From Anaerocolumna sp. (lineage in GTDB: Bacteria; Bacillota; Clostridia; Lachnospirales; Lachnospiraceae), in the NCBI GenBank assembly GCA_029239975.1, contig JARBTX010000022.1, forward strand, positions 1 through 51,531: a DNA stretch of 51,531 nt. Direction: 5' to 3'. Positions within the stretch are counted from its first letter, which is position 1, and each line of letters opens with the position of its first letter. The notes under the pieces were generated by a model. That model ran no database searches. It saw only the letters and a program-made list of their open reading frames with translations, and was not told the DNA's origin. Shown piece after piece: positions 25,725 to 35,135 of the stretch. The translations under genes and the position numbers were made by a program.

Positions 25725-26540
25725 TTGATTACTATAACAAAAAATGAATTTAAACAGTTGGCAGAATATGTTCACTCTCATTATGGAATTTATCTAAAAG
25801 AAGAGAAGCAAGCTTTGGTTACCGGACGGTTACAGAATGTTCTAATAGAACTAAATTTAAAAAATTTCACAGAATATTATAATTATATAATTTCTGATAA
25901 AAGTGGGAAAGCCGCTACTTTATTAATGAATAAAATTACTACAAACCATACTTTTTTTATGAGAGAATCGGATCACTTTGATTATTTTAAGAATCATGTA
26001 TTGCCTTATTTAAAGAATTCAGTTAAAAATAAGGATTTAAGAATATGGAGTGCAGGGTGTTCATCGGGGGAAGAACCTTATACGTTAGCTATGATACTTG
26101 ATGAATACTTTGGTAGTGAAAAAAGCTTCTGGGATACAAAAGTTTTAGCTACAGATATTTCTTTAAATGTATTAGAACGAGCTATAAATGGTATATATAC
26201 CAATGAAGATATATCCGTTTTACCTGCGCTTTGGAGAAATAAATACTTTACAAGGAAAGATGATAAAAATTCAGTGATCATAGATAGGATAAAGCATGAA
26301 GTGATTTTTCGTAAGTTTAATCTTACCTGTGAGATTTTCCCTTTTCGAAAGAAATTTCATGTAATATTTTGCAGGAATGTAATGATTTATTTTGATATGC
26401 AAACAAAAGAAAAGCTGGTGAATGCTTTTTATGATGCCCTAGAATATGGGGGTTATCTATTTATAGGTCATTCAGAAGCTCTCAACCGTGATGAATCTAA
26501 GTTTAAATATGTAATGCCTTCTGTATACCGAAAGGAATGA
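25725..26540 (+). CDS. cheR: Chemotaxis protein methyltransferase CheR
   Basis: A 271-residue enzyme that methylates receptor glutamates with S-adenosylmethionine. An N-terminal all-helical domain (about 1-75, KNEFKQLAEYVHSHYGIYLK) precedes the Rossmann domain with the SAM loop LRIWSAGCSSGEEPYTLAMI. CRNVMIYFD and GYLFIGHSEAL are also typical. Translation starts at TTG 25725 with AGGTAGG upstream; no ATG fits the conserved N-terminus. The stop is only 6 bp before the cheB start, so the two are translationally coupled. The pair provides adaptation for the receptor array. Confidence 0.94.
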   Translation: MITITKNEFKQLAEYVHSHYGIYLKEEKQALVTGRLQNVLIELNLKNFTEYYNYIISDKSGKAATLLMNKITTNHTFFMRESDHFDYFKNHVLPYLKNSVKNKDLRIWSAGCSSGEEPYTLAMILDEYFGSEKSFWDTKVLATDISLNVLERAINGIYTNEDISVLPALWRNKYFTRKDDKNSVIIDRIKHEVIFRKFNLTCEIFPFRKKFHVIFCRNVMIYFDMQTKEKLVNAFYDALEYGGYLFIGHSEALNRDESKFKYVMPSVYRKE

Positions 26541-26546
26541 GTTTAA

Positions 26547-27578
26547 GTGGAATTAAAAAGAAAGATAAGAGTCTTAGTAGTAGACGATAGTTTAGTATTT
26601 CGTGAAGTTTTGGCAAGGGGACTATCCAGTGACGATAGTATAGAAGTGGTTGCAACAGCAAATGATCCATACGATGCAAGGGATAAAATACTGAAATATA
26701 AACCAGATGTTATGACTTGTGATGTTGAAATGCCTAAAATGAATGGGATAGAATTTATACGAAGATTAATACCACAGTATCCTTTACCGATAATTGTAGT
26801 TAGTACTATAAGTGGTGCTGTATTTGATGCAATGAATAATGGAGCAATTGATTTTGTTGCGAAACCAAATGTTAGTTCTGCTAAAAGCGTTGAACAGTTT
26901 ATAAATGAAATGATTATGAAAATTAAAATTGCGTCTGCCGCAAACGTTCAGCTTGGGGAAGATAAACTTGAAATGAGTACTTTAAAAGAAATTTCAACTA
27001 CCCATTCCCAGCATTTAATCGCTATTGGTGCATCCACTGGCGGCACAGAGGCAATTTATCAGATATTAAAAACGTTACCTAGTTGTATACCTGGCATTGT
27101 TGTGGTTCAACATATTCCACCTGTCTTTTCTAAAATGCTAGCAGATAGATTAAATACATCCACGTCTTTTCAGGTAAAGGAAGCTTCTACAGGCGACTAT
27201 ATTGAGAAAGGGAAAGTATACATTGCACCTGGGGATCATCATATGAAGATTAAAAAAATCGGAGATAGATACCGAGTAGAATGTTTTCATGGAGAAAAAG
27301 TAAATGGTCATTGTCCATCTGTGGATGTGCTATTTGAATCAGTTGCGAAAGAAGCTGGAAGCAATGCTATTGGTGTAATATTAACCGGTATGGGTTATGA
27401 TGGAGCAAAGGGTTTACTGTCAATGAGAAAAAACGGTGCAAAAACAATCGGACAAGATGAAAAAACATCAGTTGTTTATGGAATGCCGAAAGTAGCTTTT
27501 AATATTGGTGCAGTGGAAAAGCAAACTTCTTTAGATAATATTGCCAATACAATATATGCTACGTTAACTCCAAGGTAA
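26547..27578 (+). CDS. cheB: Receptor methylesterase CheB
   Basis: A 343-residue protein: receiver domain (about 8-125; D13, D14 and phosphoacceptor D59 in TCDVEMPKMNG) plus a methylesterase domain (about 150-340). The catalytic Ser is in GASTGGTEA, His in VVQHIPP and Asp in TGMGYDGAKG. It removes methyl groups from, or deamidates, receptor glutamates when phosphorylated by CheA. It starts at GTG 26547, 6 bp after cheR, with AAAGGAATGAG upstream inside the cheR end. All catalytic residues are present. Confidence 0.95.
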   Translation: MELKRKIRVLVVDDSLVFREVLARGLSSDDSIEVVATANDPYDARDKILKYKPDVMTCDVEMPKMNGIEFIRRLIPQYPLPIIVVSTISGAVFDAMNNGAIDFVAKPNVSSAKSVEQFINEMIMKIKIASAANVQLGEDKLEMSTLKEISTTHSQHLIAIGASTGGTEAIYQILKTLPSCIPGIVVVQHIPPVFSKMLADRLNTSTSFQVKEASTGDYIEKGKVYIAPGDHHMKIKKIGDRYRVECFHGEKVNGHCPSVDVLFESVAKEAGSNAIGVILTGMGYDGAKGLLSMRKNGAKTIGQDEKTSVVYGMPKVAFNIGAVEKQTSLDNIANTIYATLTPR

Positions 27579-27631
27579 GAAAGTAGCAGGTAATACAAAG
27601 GGATGTTTCTTTAACAACATGGAGGTATTAT

Positions 27632-30600
27632 ATGCATGAAAAAGTAGCAATAATGGAGAATATGGAACTTGCTTATGCAACTTTGTCTTGTATGGGAGAC
27701 GGAGTAATCTCAACAGACTTATATGGAAAAATAATATATATGAATCGCATAGCAGAAGAAATAAGTGGTTGGGGAATAGAAGAAGTTCTTGGTAATGATT
27801 TTGATTCCATCTTTGAATTTATAAATATAGAAAAAAATGAAAATCTGAAAAGTCCAATTAAGTTTGTATTAGAAAATGGATTACCAAGAGGGCTTGAAAA
27901 TAATACAATTATAAAATCAAAAGATCATAAGTGCAAATATGTTTCAGCCACTTGCTCTCCTGTAAAAGCTGTGGATTCTTCTATTATAGGTGTTGTCGTC
28001 GTGTTACGTGATATTACAAGAATTAAGACATTAGAGATTGAACATCTCAATGAAGAACACAATTTAACGACATTATTTAATCATGCACCAGTTGGTATGA
28101 TAATACTGGATAAAAAAAATAAAATAATTCAGGTAAATGATTCTGCATTACATTTTGTAAATAAGAGCAGAGAACAAGTGTTAGGTAATCAATTTGGCAA
28201 TGGTTTTAATTGTATGGCAGCTCTTCAAGTCGAAAAGGGTTGTGGATACGGGCTAAATTGTAACTTATGTGAACTAAGCAAAGCTGTAAGATTAGCTATT
28301 GATGAAGGAAAAACCACTAGTAATATCGAATTGATAAATCCCTTTAATGCAGAAAATGATAAAGATAAACTATGGTTTTGGGGTAGTATTTCACCAATCA
28401 TAATTAATGGTCATAGACATTCAGTAGTGACTCTTATGGATATTACCAAACGAAAAGAAGCAGAAGAAGTACTAAAGCGATATCAAATGCTATCAGAAAA
28501 TACGAATGATATTATGCTTTTCTATGATACAGATGGATGGATTATTGATGCAAATTCAGCAGCTATAAAGGCATATGGTTATACATATGAAGAATTATGT
28601 AACTTAAATATAAATTGTATAAGAGATAATAGAAATCTTACAACCGAACACATTATGTTAACTGAAACTACCGGACAATTTTATGAAGCAATACATAAAA
28701 GAAAAAACGGTAGCATGTTCCATGTTGAAATAAGTGCTCAAGTATCGAATAAAGGGGATAAACCAGTTTATTTAAGTGTTATTCGTGATATCTCAGAACG
28801 TAAAAGAGCGGAGAGAAGTATTTTTGAGAGTCAAGCGAAATATCGTTCTCTTTTTATGAATATGAGTAGTGGTTATGCATATTACAATATGAAATATAAT
28901 GACAAGCATATTCCAGTAGATTTAGAATTTTATGAAATCAATGAAGCGTTTGAAAAATATTTTAAAGTAACCAAGAAATATGTTCTGGGTAAAGCATTTT
29001 CAGATATTTTCTCTGAAATTAATGAAAATGTATTTCAGTATATAACCAAAAACTTATACAAATTATATCGTGGCGAAAGCTTAAATATTAATGAGTATTA
29101 TTATGTTCAGTATGATAAATGGTTCTCTATATCAATATATAGTCCGAAAGAAAAAGACATTGTAATGATTATCACAGATATTACCTATTTAAAACATCAA
29201 GAAAATAAGTTGATTGCTGCTAAAGAGGTTGCTGAATCTGCGAACAAAGCAAAAAGTGAATTTTTGGCTAATATGAGTCATGAAATCCGTACACCAATTA
29301 ATGGAATGGTAGGAATGATAGATTTAACGTTGTTAACAGATTTAACAGAAGAACAAATAGATAATTTAATCACAGCAAAGGCTTGTGCGAGTTCTTTATT
29401 AAATATTATTAATGATGTTCTTGATTTTTCCAAACTAGAAGCAGGTAAAATGTCAATTGAATATGTTAATTTTAATGTGATTGAATTAATTGAAGAAATT
29501 TTAAAGACTCATTCACCTAGGGTAAATGAAAAAGGTTTGGAATTTTTCTATACATTTTCATCTTCTATACCAAAATATCTATATGGTGACCCAAATAGAT
29601 TACGTCAAATATTGAATAACTTAATTAGCAATGCAATGAAATTTACAGTAAGCGGTAGTATCAGCCTTTCAGTAAAAAAGATTTCAAAAAGTAGTGAAGG
29701 AAATGAAATTGAATTTCGTGTGACAGATACTGGAATTGGTATTGCGCCAGAAGATACAGGAAGACTCTTTAAAAGTTTCAGTCAAATAGAATATTCGTAT
29801 ACTAAAAAATTTGGCGGTACCGGTTTAGGACTAGTTATTTCAAAACAACTTGTGGAGATGATGGGTGGAAGAATAGGAGTAGAGAGTAAAAAAGGGTATG
29901 GAAGCTCATTCTATTTTACTTTAAATTTTAGGGAAGGAAACAAAATTGATAATACAAAGAAATTTATACCAAATATAATAAAAACAAAGAATCCACTAAA
30001 AATTTTACTAGTAGAAGACGATAAAATTAATCAGAAGGTTATTTTAAAGATGCTTAATGAAAAGGGGCATGATGTTGAAGTTGCATGTAATGGCAGTGAA
30101 GCTTTAAGTTTATTCTGCATTGGAAAATATGATGTTATTCTGATGGATATTCAAATGCCTGAAATGAATGGTATTGATGCGATGATTGAAATACGTAAAC
30201 AAGAAGCAGGAAGAAAAAGAACTCCAATTATAGCGTTAACTGCTTATGCATTAAATGGCGACAAGGAGAGATTTCTTTCCATGGGAATGGATGAGTATAT
30301 TCCAAAACCTATTCAAATGAATGAACTATTTTATATATTAGAGAATATTAGAAAAGCTCCTAATATTAGTCAAGATGCATCACCAGAAGGAGTTAGGCTA
30401 GATGACCAAGGAGAAGTTATATTCGTTAATAAAACTAAGAAAACACCAAATGTACATTTATCTGTATTTATTATGAATATAAAAAGTAATGTCTCTAAAT
30501 TAGAATTAGCTGCAGAAAATGACGATTTAATGAATATAGAAAACATAGCCCACGAGATTAAACTTATGGCTGGAGAAATTGAGGCAAATGATATTAAGGA

Positions 30601-30745
30601 TCTTGCGTTTAAAGTTGAACTTGCAGCTAGACGATGTAATTTAACAGAGGCAGTTGCCTACATTAAACAAATCAAGTCTGCTATCAATATTTACAAAGAA
30701 TCAAATATATTAGGAGGAAAGGGAAATGAGAATACTAATAGCTGA
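27632..30745 (+). CDS. Hybrid sensor histidine kinase (four PAS-HisKA-HATPase-REC-Hpt)
   Basis: A 1037-residue soluble kinase with no membrane helices. Four PAS-type sensor regions (about 8-132, 145-280, 283-395, 398-525) precede HisKA (His550 in NMSHEIRTPINGM), an ATPase domain (about 655-770, ending FGGTGLGLVISKQL), a receiver (phosphoacceptor D839 in LMDIQMPEMNG) and a C-terminal Hpt (His974 in AHEIKLMAGE). It is a complete internal phosphorelay. PAS 2 carries four spaced cysteines (C194, C204, C210, C213), suggesting a metal or Fe-S site. GGAGG precedes the ATG. Its gene overlaps the next response regulator by 20 bp, which is the likely final receiver. Confidence 0.94.
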   Translation: MHEKVAIMENMELAYATLSCMGDGVISTDLYGKIIYMNRIAEEISGWGIEEVLGNDFDSIFEFINIEKNENLKSPIKFVLENGLPRGLENNTIIKSKDHKCKYVSATCSPVKAVDSSIIGVVVVLRDITRIKTLEIEHLNEEHNLTTLFNHAPVGMIILDKKNKIIQVNDSALHFVNKSREQVLGNQFGNGFNCMAALQVEKGCGYGLNCNLCELSKAVRLAIDEGKTTSNIELINPFNAENDKDKLWFWGSISPIIINGHRHSVVTLMDITKRKEAEEVLKRYQMLSENTNDIMLFYDTDGWIIDANSAAIKAYGYTYEELCNLNINCIRDNRNLTTEHIMLTETTGQFYEAIHKRKNGSMFHVEISAQVSNKGDKPVYLSVIRDISERKRAERSIFESQAKYRSLFMNMSSGYAYYNMKYNDKHIPVDLEFYEINEAFEKYFKVTKKYVLGKAFSDIFSEINENVFQYITKNLYKLYRGESLNINEYYYVQYDKWFSISIYSPKEKDIVMIITDITYLKHQENKLIAAKEVAESANKAKSEFLANMSHEIRTPINGMVGMIDLTLLTDLTEEQIDNLITAKACASSLLNIINDVLDFSKLEAGKMSIEYVNFNVIELIEEILKTHSPRVNEKGLEFFYTFSSSIPKYLYGDPNRLRQILNNLISNAMKFTVSGSISLSVKKISKSSEGNEIEFRVTDTGIGIAPEDTGRLFKSFSQIEYSYTKKFGGTGLGLVISKQLVEMMGGRIGVESKKGYGSSFYFTLNFREGNKIDNTKKFIPNIIKTKNPLKILLVEDDKINQKVILKMLNEKGHDVEVACNGSEALSLFCIGKYDVILMDIQMPEMNGIDAMIEIRKQEAGRKRTPIIALTAYALNGDKERFLSMGMDEYIPKPIQMNELFYILENIRKAPNISQDASPEGVRLDDQGEVIFVNKTKKTPNVHLSVFIMNIKSNVSKLELAAENDDLMNIENIAHEIKLMAGEIEANDIKDLAFKVELAARRCNLTEAVAYIKQIKSAINIYKESNILGGKGNENTNS

Positions 30746-31127
30746 AGATGATTTAATCAGCAGAAAATTTTTATTTAAGTTCTTATCAAAATATGGGGAA
30801 TGTGATTTAGTAGTAGATGGACTTGAGACTTTGGATGCATTTTTAATAGCTTCAAAAGATAATAATCCATATGACTTAATTTGTCTTGACATTATGATGC
30901 CAAAAGTAGATGGTGTAAAAGTACTAAAATATATTAGAGATTTGGAGACACAAAAAGGGCTTCTTCCAGAAAAACGCTCTAAAGTGATTATGACTACAGC
31001 TTTAGCAGAAACGCAATTTGTGCAGAATGCGTTTGAAATAGGATGTGATGCTTATGCAGCAAAACCAATAGATACAGAAAAGCTAATAGAGGTAATGCAA
31101 AAATTAGGATTAATAACGGAACGTTAA
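30726..31127 (+). CDS. Stand-alone response regulator downstream of the hybrid kinase
   Basis: A 133-residue receiver domain with no output domain. Acidic pair D8-D9 (IAEDDL), phosphoacceptor D55 in CLDIMMPKVDG, Thr in MTTALA and Lys in AAKPID are present. Its ribosome binding site (GGAGGAAAGGGAA) and ATG lie inside the 3' end of the kinase gene, a 20-bp overlap, so the two are translationally coupled and are probably phosphorelay partners (Hpt to receiver). The lack of an effector domain means it acts by protein contact. A strong terminator follows, closing the cluster. Confidence 0.93.
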   Translation: MRILIAEDDLISRKFLFKFLSKYGECDLVVDGLETLDAFLIASKDNNPYDLICLDIMMPKVDGVKVLKYIRDLETQKGLLPEKRSKVIMTTALAETQFVQNAFEIGCDAYAAKPIDTEKLIEVMQKLGLITER

Positions 31128-31182
31128 TGATAAGAAAAAAGAACAAAGGGACCAGATTTAAGATATATTTATTAATTTCAAT

Positions 31183-31219
31183 GGATTAGGTGTAAAATAT
31201 TTTACACCTAATCCTTATT
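31183..31219 (+). terminator. Terminator closing the chemosensory/kinase cluster
   Basis: A perfect 16-bp palindrome (31183-31198 with 31199-31214) is followed by TTATTT. The spacing of 56 bp after the response-regulator stop fits the end of the transcript. Confidence 0.82.
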
Positions 31220-31390
31220 TAAAATCATATAGCTTTAAAAATCATGTAGCTATTTTACATCGTTCCTCTTTACAATAGAATTATTGTTAAAAAAATATCA
31301 AATTAAAATACTATATTTACTGAATTAATTAAGTTAAAACGATTCGGTAAATGTAAATTGATTTATTTACTTAATGTATTTAAAAAAATA

Positions 31391-31419
31391 TTGCAGTTAA
31401 ATTAAGTATATGTTAAAAT
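31391..31419 (+). promoter_or_regulatory. Predicted sigma-A promoter for recN
   Basis: TTGCAG (31391-31396), a 17-base spacer, then TAAAAT (31414-31419), about 90 bases upstream of the recN start. recN therefore has its own promoter here, in keeping with its separation from argR. Confidence 0.5.
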
Positions 31420-31508
31420 ACATACAGAACATATGTTTATGGTTTTTTAGCAACCTGGGGAGAAGTTGTTTGTTATAGAATTTTTACAAACGATAGGAGG
31501 TATTAATT

Positions 31509-33191
31509 TTGTTACTTAATTTACATGTTAAAAACTTTGCTATTATTGATGAAGTAGATGTTACTTTTAAAGATAACCTTAATATTCTAACTGGTGAAAC
31601 AGGTGCCGGTAAGTCAATTATTATAGGTTCTATTAACGTTGCTCTTGGGGGTAAAATATCGAAAGACATAATTCGTAAAGGTGCAGATTATGCTTTAGTA
31701 GAATTATTATTCCATATTGATGATGGGCAAGTTATTAAGGAATTAGAAGCACTCGATGTTCCAGTTGAAGATGGACAAGTCATTATTAGTAGAAGAATAA
31801 TGAATGGAAAAAGTATAAGCAAAGTGAATGGTGAAACAGTAACAACAAGTGTCTTAAAAGAAATAGCAGGTTTGTTAATTGATATTCATGGCCAACATGA
31901 GCATCAATCATTATTGTATAAAGAAAAACATTTAGATATTGTTGATCGTTTTTCAAAAGATAGTATTGGTGATGTAAAAAAACAGTTAGAATCTGAATAT
32001 AGAGAATACATATCAGTCAAAAATAAATTAGACGAACTTAAAATAGATGATGATAAACGATTAAGAGAAATGTCTTTTTTAGAATATGAAGTGAATGAAA
32101 TTAAAAATGCTAATTTAAAAATTGGTGAAGATGATATACTAAATGCAGAATATAAACGATTATCCAATGCTAAAACGATAGCAGAAGGACTGAGTAATAT
32201 ATATGATTTAATGAGCTATCAATCCATCGGTTCTGCAGGAGATATTATAGGACGAGCTGTAAAGCAAATTATGAAGCTTGAAGAATATGATAAGTCAATA
32301 ACCGGACTTTCATCACAACTTAATGATATCGAAGCATTATTAAATGATTTTAATCGTGATTTATCAGAATATCTGTCCGACCTTAATAATAGTGAAGAAG
32401 ATTTTGCAGCTACGGAACAAAGATTAGATTTAATCAATCATCTAAAATCAAAATATGGTAATAGCATAGATGAAATATTAAATTATTTAAAACTTGGAGA
32501 AGAAAAATTAGATCAATATAGTAATTACGAGCAGACAATAGATAACTTAACAAAACAATTGAATAAATCAGAAATAAAATTGAATGAACTTAGCGAGCAG
32601 TTATCTACTATTAGGCAAACGAAAGCGAAAGAATTAACTGAGAGAATGAAAGCTGCCTTAATTGATTTAAATTTCTTAGATGTGAGATTTGAAATGGTAT
32701 TCAAAAAGATTGGTCATTTTTCAAGTAATGGATTTGATGATGCTGAATTTTTGATTTCAACAAATCCTGGAGAAGAAATAAAACCGTTATCCAGAGTAGC
32801 TTCTGGTGGTGAGCTATCTCGTATCATGTTGGCTATTAAATCAGTATTAGCAGATAAAGATGAAATTGAAACACTAATATTCGATGAGATTGATGTTGGT
32901 GTAAGTGGCAGAACAGCACAAAAAGTTTCTGAGAAATTATCAATGATTGCAGGTAATCATCAAGTATTGTGCATCACTCATTTACCACAAATAGCTGCAA
33001 TGGCGGATTCTCATTATATAATTGAAAAATTGACAGATGGAATTTCTACACAAACATCCATACGTCTTTTAGATTCAGACGAGTCAATCGGAGAAATTGC
33101 TAGAATTCTCGGAGGTGCTGTAATTACTGATACTGTAATTAATAGTGCCAAAGAAATGAAAGAATTGGCAAAAACAACTAAAAAATTCTAG
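31509..33191 (+). CDS. recN: DNA repair protein RecN
   Basis: A 560-residue SMC-like ATPase that acts early in double-strand break repair. Walker A is GETGAGKS (G29-S36). Long coiled coils (about 155-205 and 275-375) flank a hinge-like region. The ABC signature is ASGGELSRIM (about 431-440) and Walker B is TLIFDEIDVG. Translation starts at TTG 31509 with AGGAGG upstream; the conserved MLLNLHVKNFAIID start supports this. In many clostridia recN directly follows argR and precedes spoIVB; here the spoIVB-spo0A side is kept but argR is about 30.7 kb away. A terminator follows. Confidence 0.96.
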   Translation: MLLNLHVKNFAIIDEVDVTFKDNLNILTGETGAGKSIIIGSINVALGGKISKDIIRKGADYALVELLFHIDDGQVIKELEALDVPVEDGQVIISRRIMNGKSISKVNGETVTTSVLKEIAGLLIDIHGQHEHQSLLYKEKHLDIVDRFSKDSIGDVKKQLESEYREYISVKNKLDELKIDDDKRLREMSFLEYEVNEIKNANLKIGEDDILNAEYKRLSNAKTIAEGLSNIYDLMSYQSIGSAGDIIGRAVKQIMKLEEYDKSITGLSSQLNDIEALLNDFNRDLSEYLSDLNNSEEDFAATEQRLDLINHLKSKYGNSIDEILNYLKLGEEKLDQYSNYEQTIDNLTKQLNKSEIKLNELSEQLSTIRQTKAKELTERMKAALIDLNFLDVRFEMVFKKIGHFSSNGFDDAEFLISTNPGEEIKPLSRVASGGELSRIMLAIKSVLADKDEIETLIFDEIDVGVSGRTAQKVSEKLSMIAGNHQVLCITHLPQIAAMADSHYIIEKLTDGISTQTSIRLLDSDESIGEIARILGGAVITDTVINSAKEMKELAKTTKKF

Positions 33192-33232
33192 TTTGAAAAG
33201 TTAATTTAATACGTATACTATCAAAAGATTAA

Positions 33233-33266
33233 AAAGGATATACACGCTTGTGTATATCTTTTTTTA
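33233..33266 (+). terminator. Terminator after recN
   Basis: GATATACAC (33237-33245) pairs perfectly with GTGTATATC (33250-33258) with a 4-nt loop. It is followed by eight T. Confidence 0.88.
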
Positions 33267-33320
33267 TCGTATAGGAAATGAGATAAAGTGCGTAATTTCG
33301 CATGGAATGGAGTTTAACAT

Positions 33321-34610
33321 ATGCAAAGAAAGTCTACGTATAGAAAATTACTTTTCTTTTTATTATTTGTAAATGTCATTGCTTTAGTATTTTTTACGTA
33401 TAAAGAATTAGATGACAGTATTCCTAATAACATCCGACTTATGGTAGGAAAAGATGGAAGTTTTAATTTTAATCTTCCAGTGGAAGCGGATTTTGATGGT
33501 GATAATGTTGGCGTTATCAGTGTAAATAATAAACGTGTTCCAACCAATCAAATTAAACTTGATTTCAATAAACCTTTTACTTTAAATTCTTCTGAAAAGG
33601 CAAAATATAAAATTAGTTTAAAGCTATTTGGAATTATAAATTTTAAACAAATAGAACTTGGTGTAATGGATTCTATGGAATTAATGCCTAGTGGCAGTCC
33701 AATTGGAATTTATGTTGAAACTGACGGAGTAATGGTATTAGGAACTGGTGTAATAAGTGCAGCCGATGGACTAAATTATGAACCTGCAATAAATAAGTTA
33801 AAATCCGGTGATTATATCATATCTGCAGATGGGGAGAGCATTGAAAATAAAGATGATTTAATACGAGCCATACAAAATAGTAATGGAAAAGATTTAAAAA
33901 TTACAGTACGACGAGATAGTAAAAATATTGATTATATGATAACTCCAGTAAAAACTCCAAATAATGAATATAAAATCGGTGCCTGGATTCGAGATAATAC
34001 ACAAGGTATAGGAACGATGACATTTGTAACCGAGCAGGGTGAATTTGGAGCATTAGGACATGGGATAACAGATGTTGATACGAGTCTGATTATGCAGATA
34101 CAGCGTGGTTTCGTGTATTCAGCTGAGATTATGACAATAATAAAAGGTAGACAAGGAGCACCTGGTGAACTTATAGGCTTAATCAATCAGAGTGAACAAT
34201 ATAAGATTGGTAAGATAGATAAAAATACCAATCAAGGTATTTTTGGAACAATCAATGGAAATTATAAGTCTAGCAGTGAGAAAGGTTTTCTTCCAGTTGG
34301 TCTAAAGCAGGATGTAAAAATCGGGCCAGCAACTATATTAAGTTGTATTGATAATGAAGTAAAAGAATATGATATTGAAATTGAAAAAATTGACGTAAAT
34401 AGTTCTAGTCCCAACAAAGGAATGGTAATTAGTATCACTGATCCAGAATTGCTTCAATTAACTGGAGGTATTGTACAAGGTATGAGTGGAAGTCCCATTA
34501 TACAGAATAATAAAATAATTGGTGCAGTAACACACGTATTTATACAAGATTCTACGAAAGGTTACGGTACATTTATTGAAAATATGATTTATAATTTGCA
34601 AGAAGAATAA
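33321..34610 (+). CDS. spoIVB: SpoIVB serine peptidase
   Basis: A 429-residue forespore-produced protease of family S55 that triggers pro-sigma-K processing in the mother cell. An N-terminal membrane or signal segment (about 8-28, LLFFLLFVNVIALVFF) is followed by a PDZ domain (about 115-205) and the S55 catalytic region. Candidate catalytic residues are H247 in GALGHGI and a serine of GMSGSP (S389). Length matches the family. ATG 33321 follows GGAATGGAG. It sits between recN and spo0A, the standard clostridial order. A forespore sigma-factor promoter is expected upstream but I could not identify one with confidence. Confidence 0.95.
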   Translation: MQRKSTYRKLLFFLLFVNVIALVFFTYKELDDSIPNNIRLMVGKDGSFNFNLPVEADFDGDNVGVISVNNKRVPTNQIKLDFNKPFTLNSSEKAKYKISLKLFGIINFKQIELGVMDSMELMPSGSPIGIYVETDGVMVLGTGVISAADGLNYEPAINKLKSGDYIISADGESIENKDDLIRAIQNSNGKDLKITVRRDSKNIDYMITPVKTPNNEYKIGAWIRDNTQGIGTMTFVTEQGEFGALGHGITDVDTSLIMQIQRGFVYSAEIMTIIKGRQGAPGELIGLINQSEQYKIGKIDKNTNQGIFGTINGNYKSSSEKGFLPVGLKQDVKIGPATILSCIDNEVKEYDIEIEKIDVNSSSPNKGMVISITDPELLQLTGGIVQGMSGSPIIQNNKIIGAVTHVFIQDSTKGYGTFIENMIYNLQEE

Positions 34611-35135
34611 ATCTTTAAATATCTCGACTTATTTAGAATTTTTTCTTATTAAAATGATAGAAAATCGCATTTTTATTCTACAACTTGACTGTTAATTGTA
34701 CAAAATAAATGAATTCGATAGAAAAATATACAGATAACAAATCAATCTTGTCGTAAATTGCGATAAGAAAGAATTGATAAAATGGAAATAAATGTATATA
34801 ATGCAAATATGGTAAGTTTTTACAAATTAAATTTTTAAGAATTATTGCATAATGCGAAATCATAACTATTTATGTAAAAGCTCACTATATTTTGCAAATA
34901 TATATAATATCATCGTGTATCATTGTATAAAAAAATGGAAAAAAATATGGAAATTATTGACTAATCAATTTTCGTGAGTTATAATGTAGTACATGATGAG
35001 CAAAAACTAGTGCATTGATTATACAAAAGAATGTATTGTTTAAAAATCAAAGGAGGAACAAATAAAGTATTTTCAATATTTGTGAAATTTTTATTAAAGC
35101 CATAATTTGGTAATATTTTTTGGGAGGAATTCAAA
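34611..35135. other. spo0A upstream regulatory region
   Basis: This 525-bp AT-rich gap has no gene with a ribosome binding site before spo0A. It holds a strong sigma-A promoter (34957-34985). A TGTCGTA at 34749-34755 differs by one base from the 0A-box core TGTCGAA, which is weak evidence for autoregulation. The long 5' leader (about 140 nt) contains an unused AGGAGG at 35052-35057. Confidence 0.5.
34957..34985 (+). promoter_or_regulatory. Sigma-A promoter for spo0A
   Basis: TTGACT (34957-34962), exactly 17 bases, then a perfect TATAAT (34980-34985). Transcription from here would give a leader of about 145 nt before GTG 35136. Confidence 0.72.

Noticed and set aside
1563-31508. Integrated phage, transposon or integrative element as the cause of the argR-recN split
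   Set aside because: I found no integrase, transposase, tRNA attachment site, terminal inverted repeats or conjugation genes in the block.
34749-34755. 0A box upstream of spo0A
   Set aside because: TGTCGTA is one base off the core and stands alone far from the promoter, so it is too weak to list as a site.
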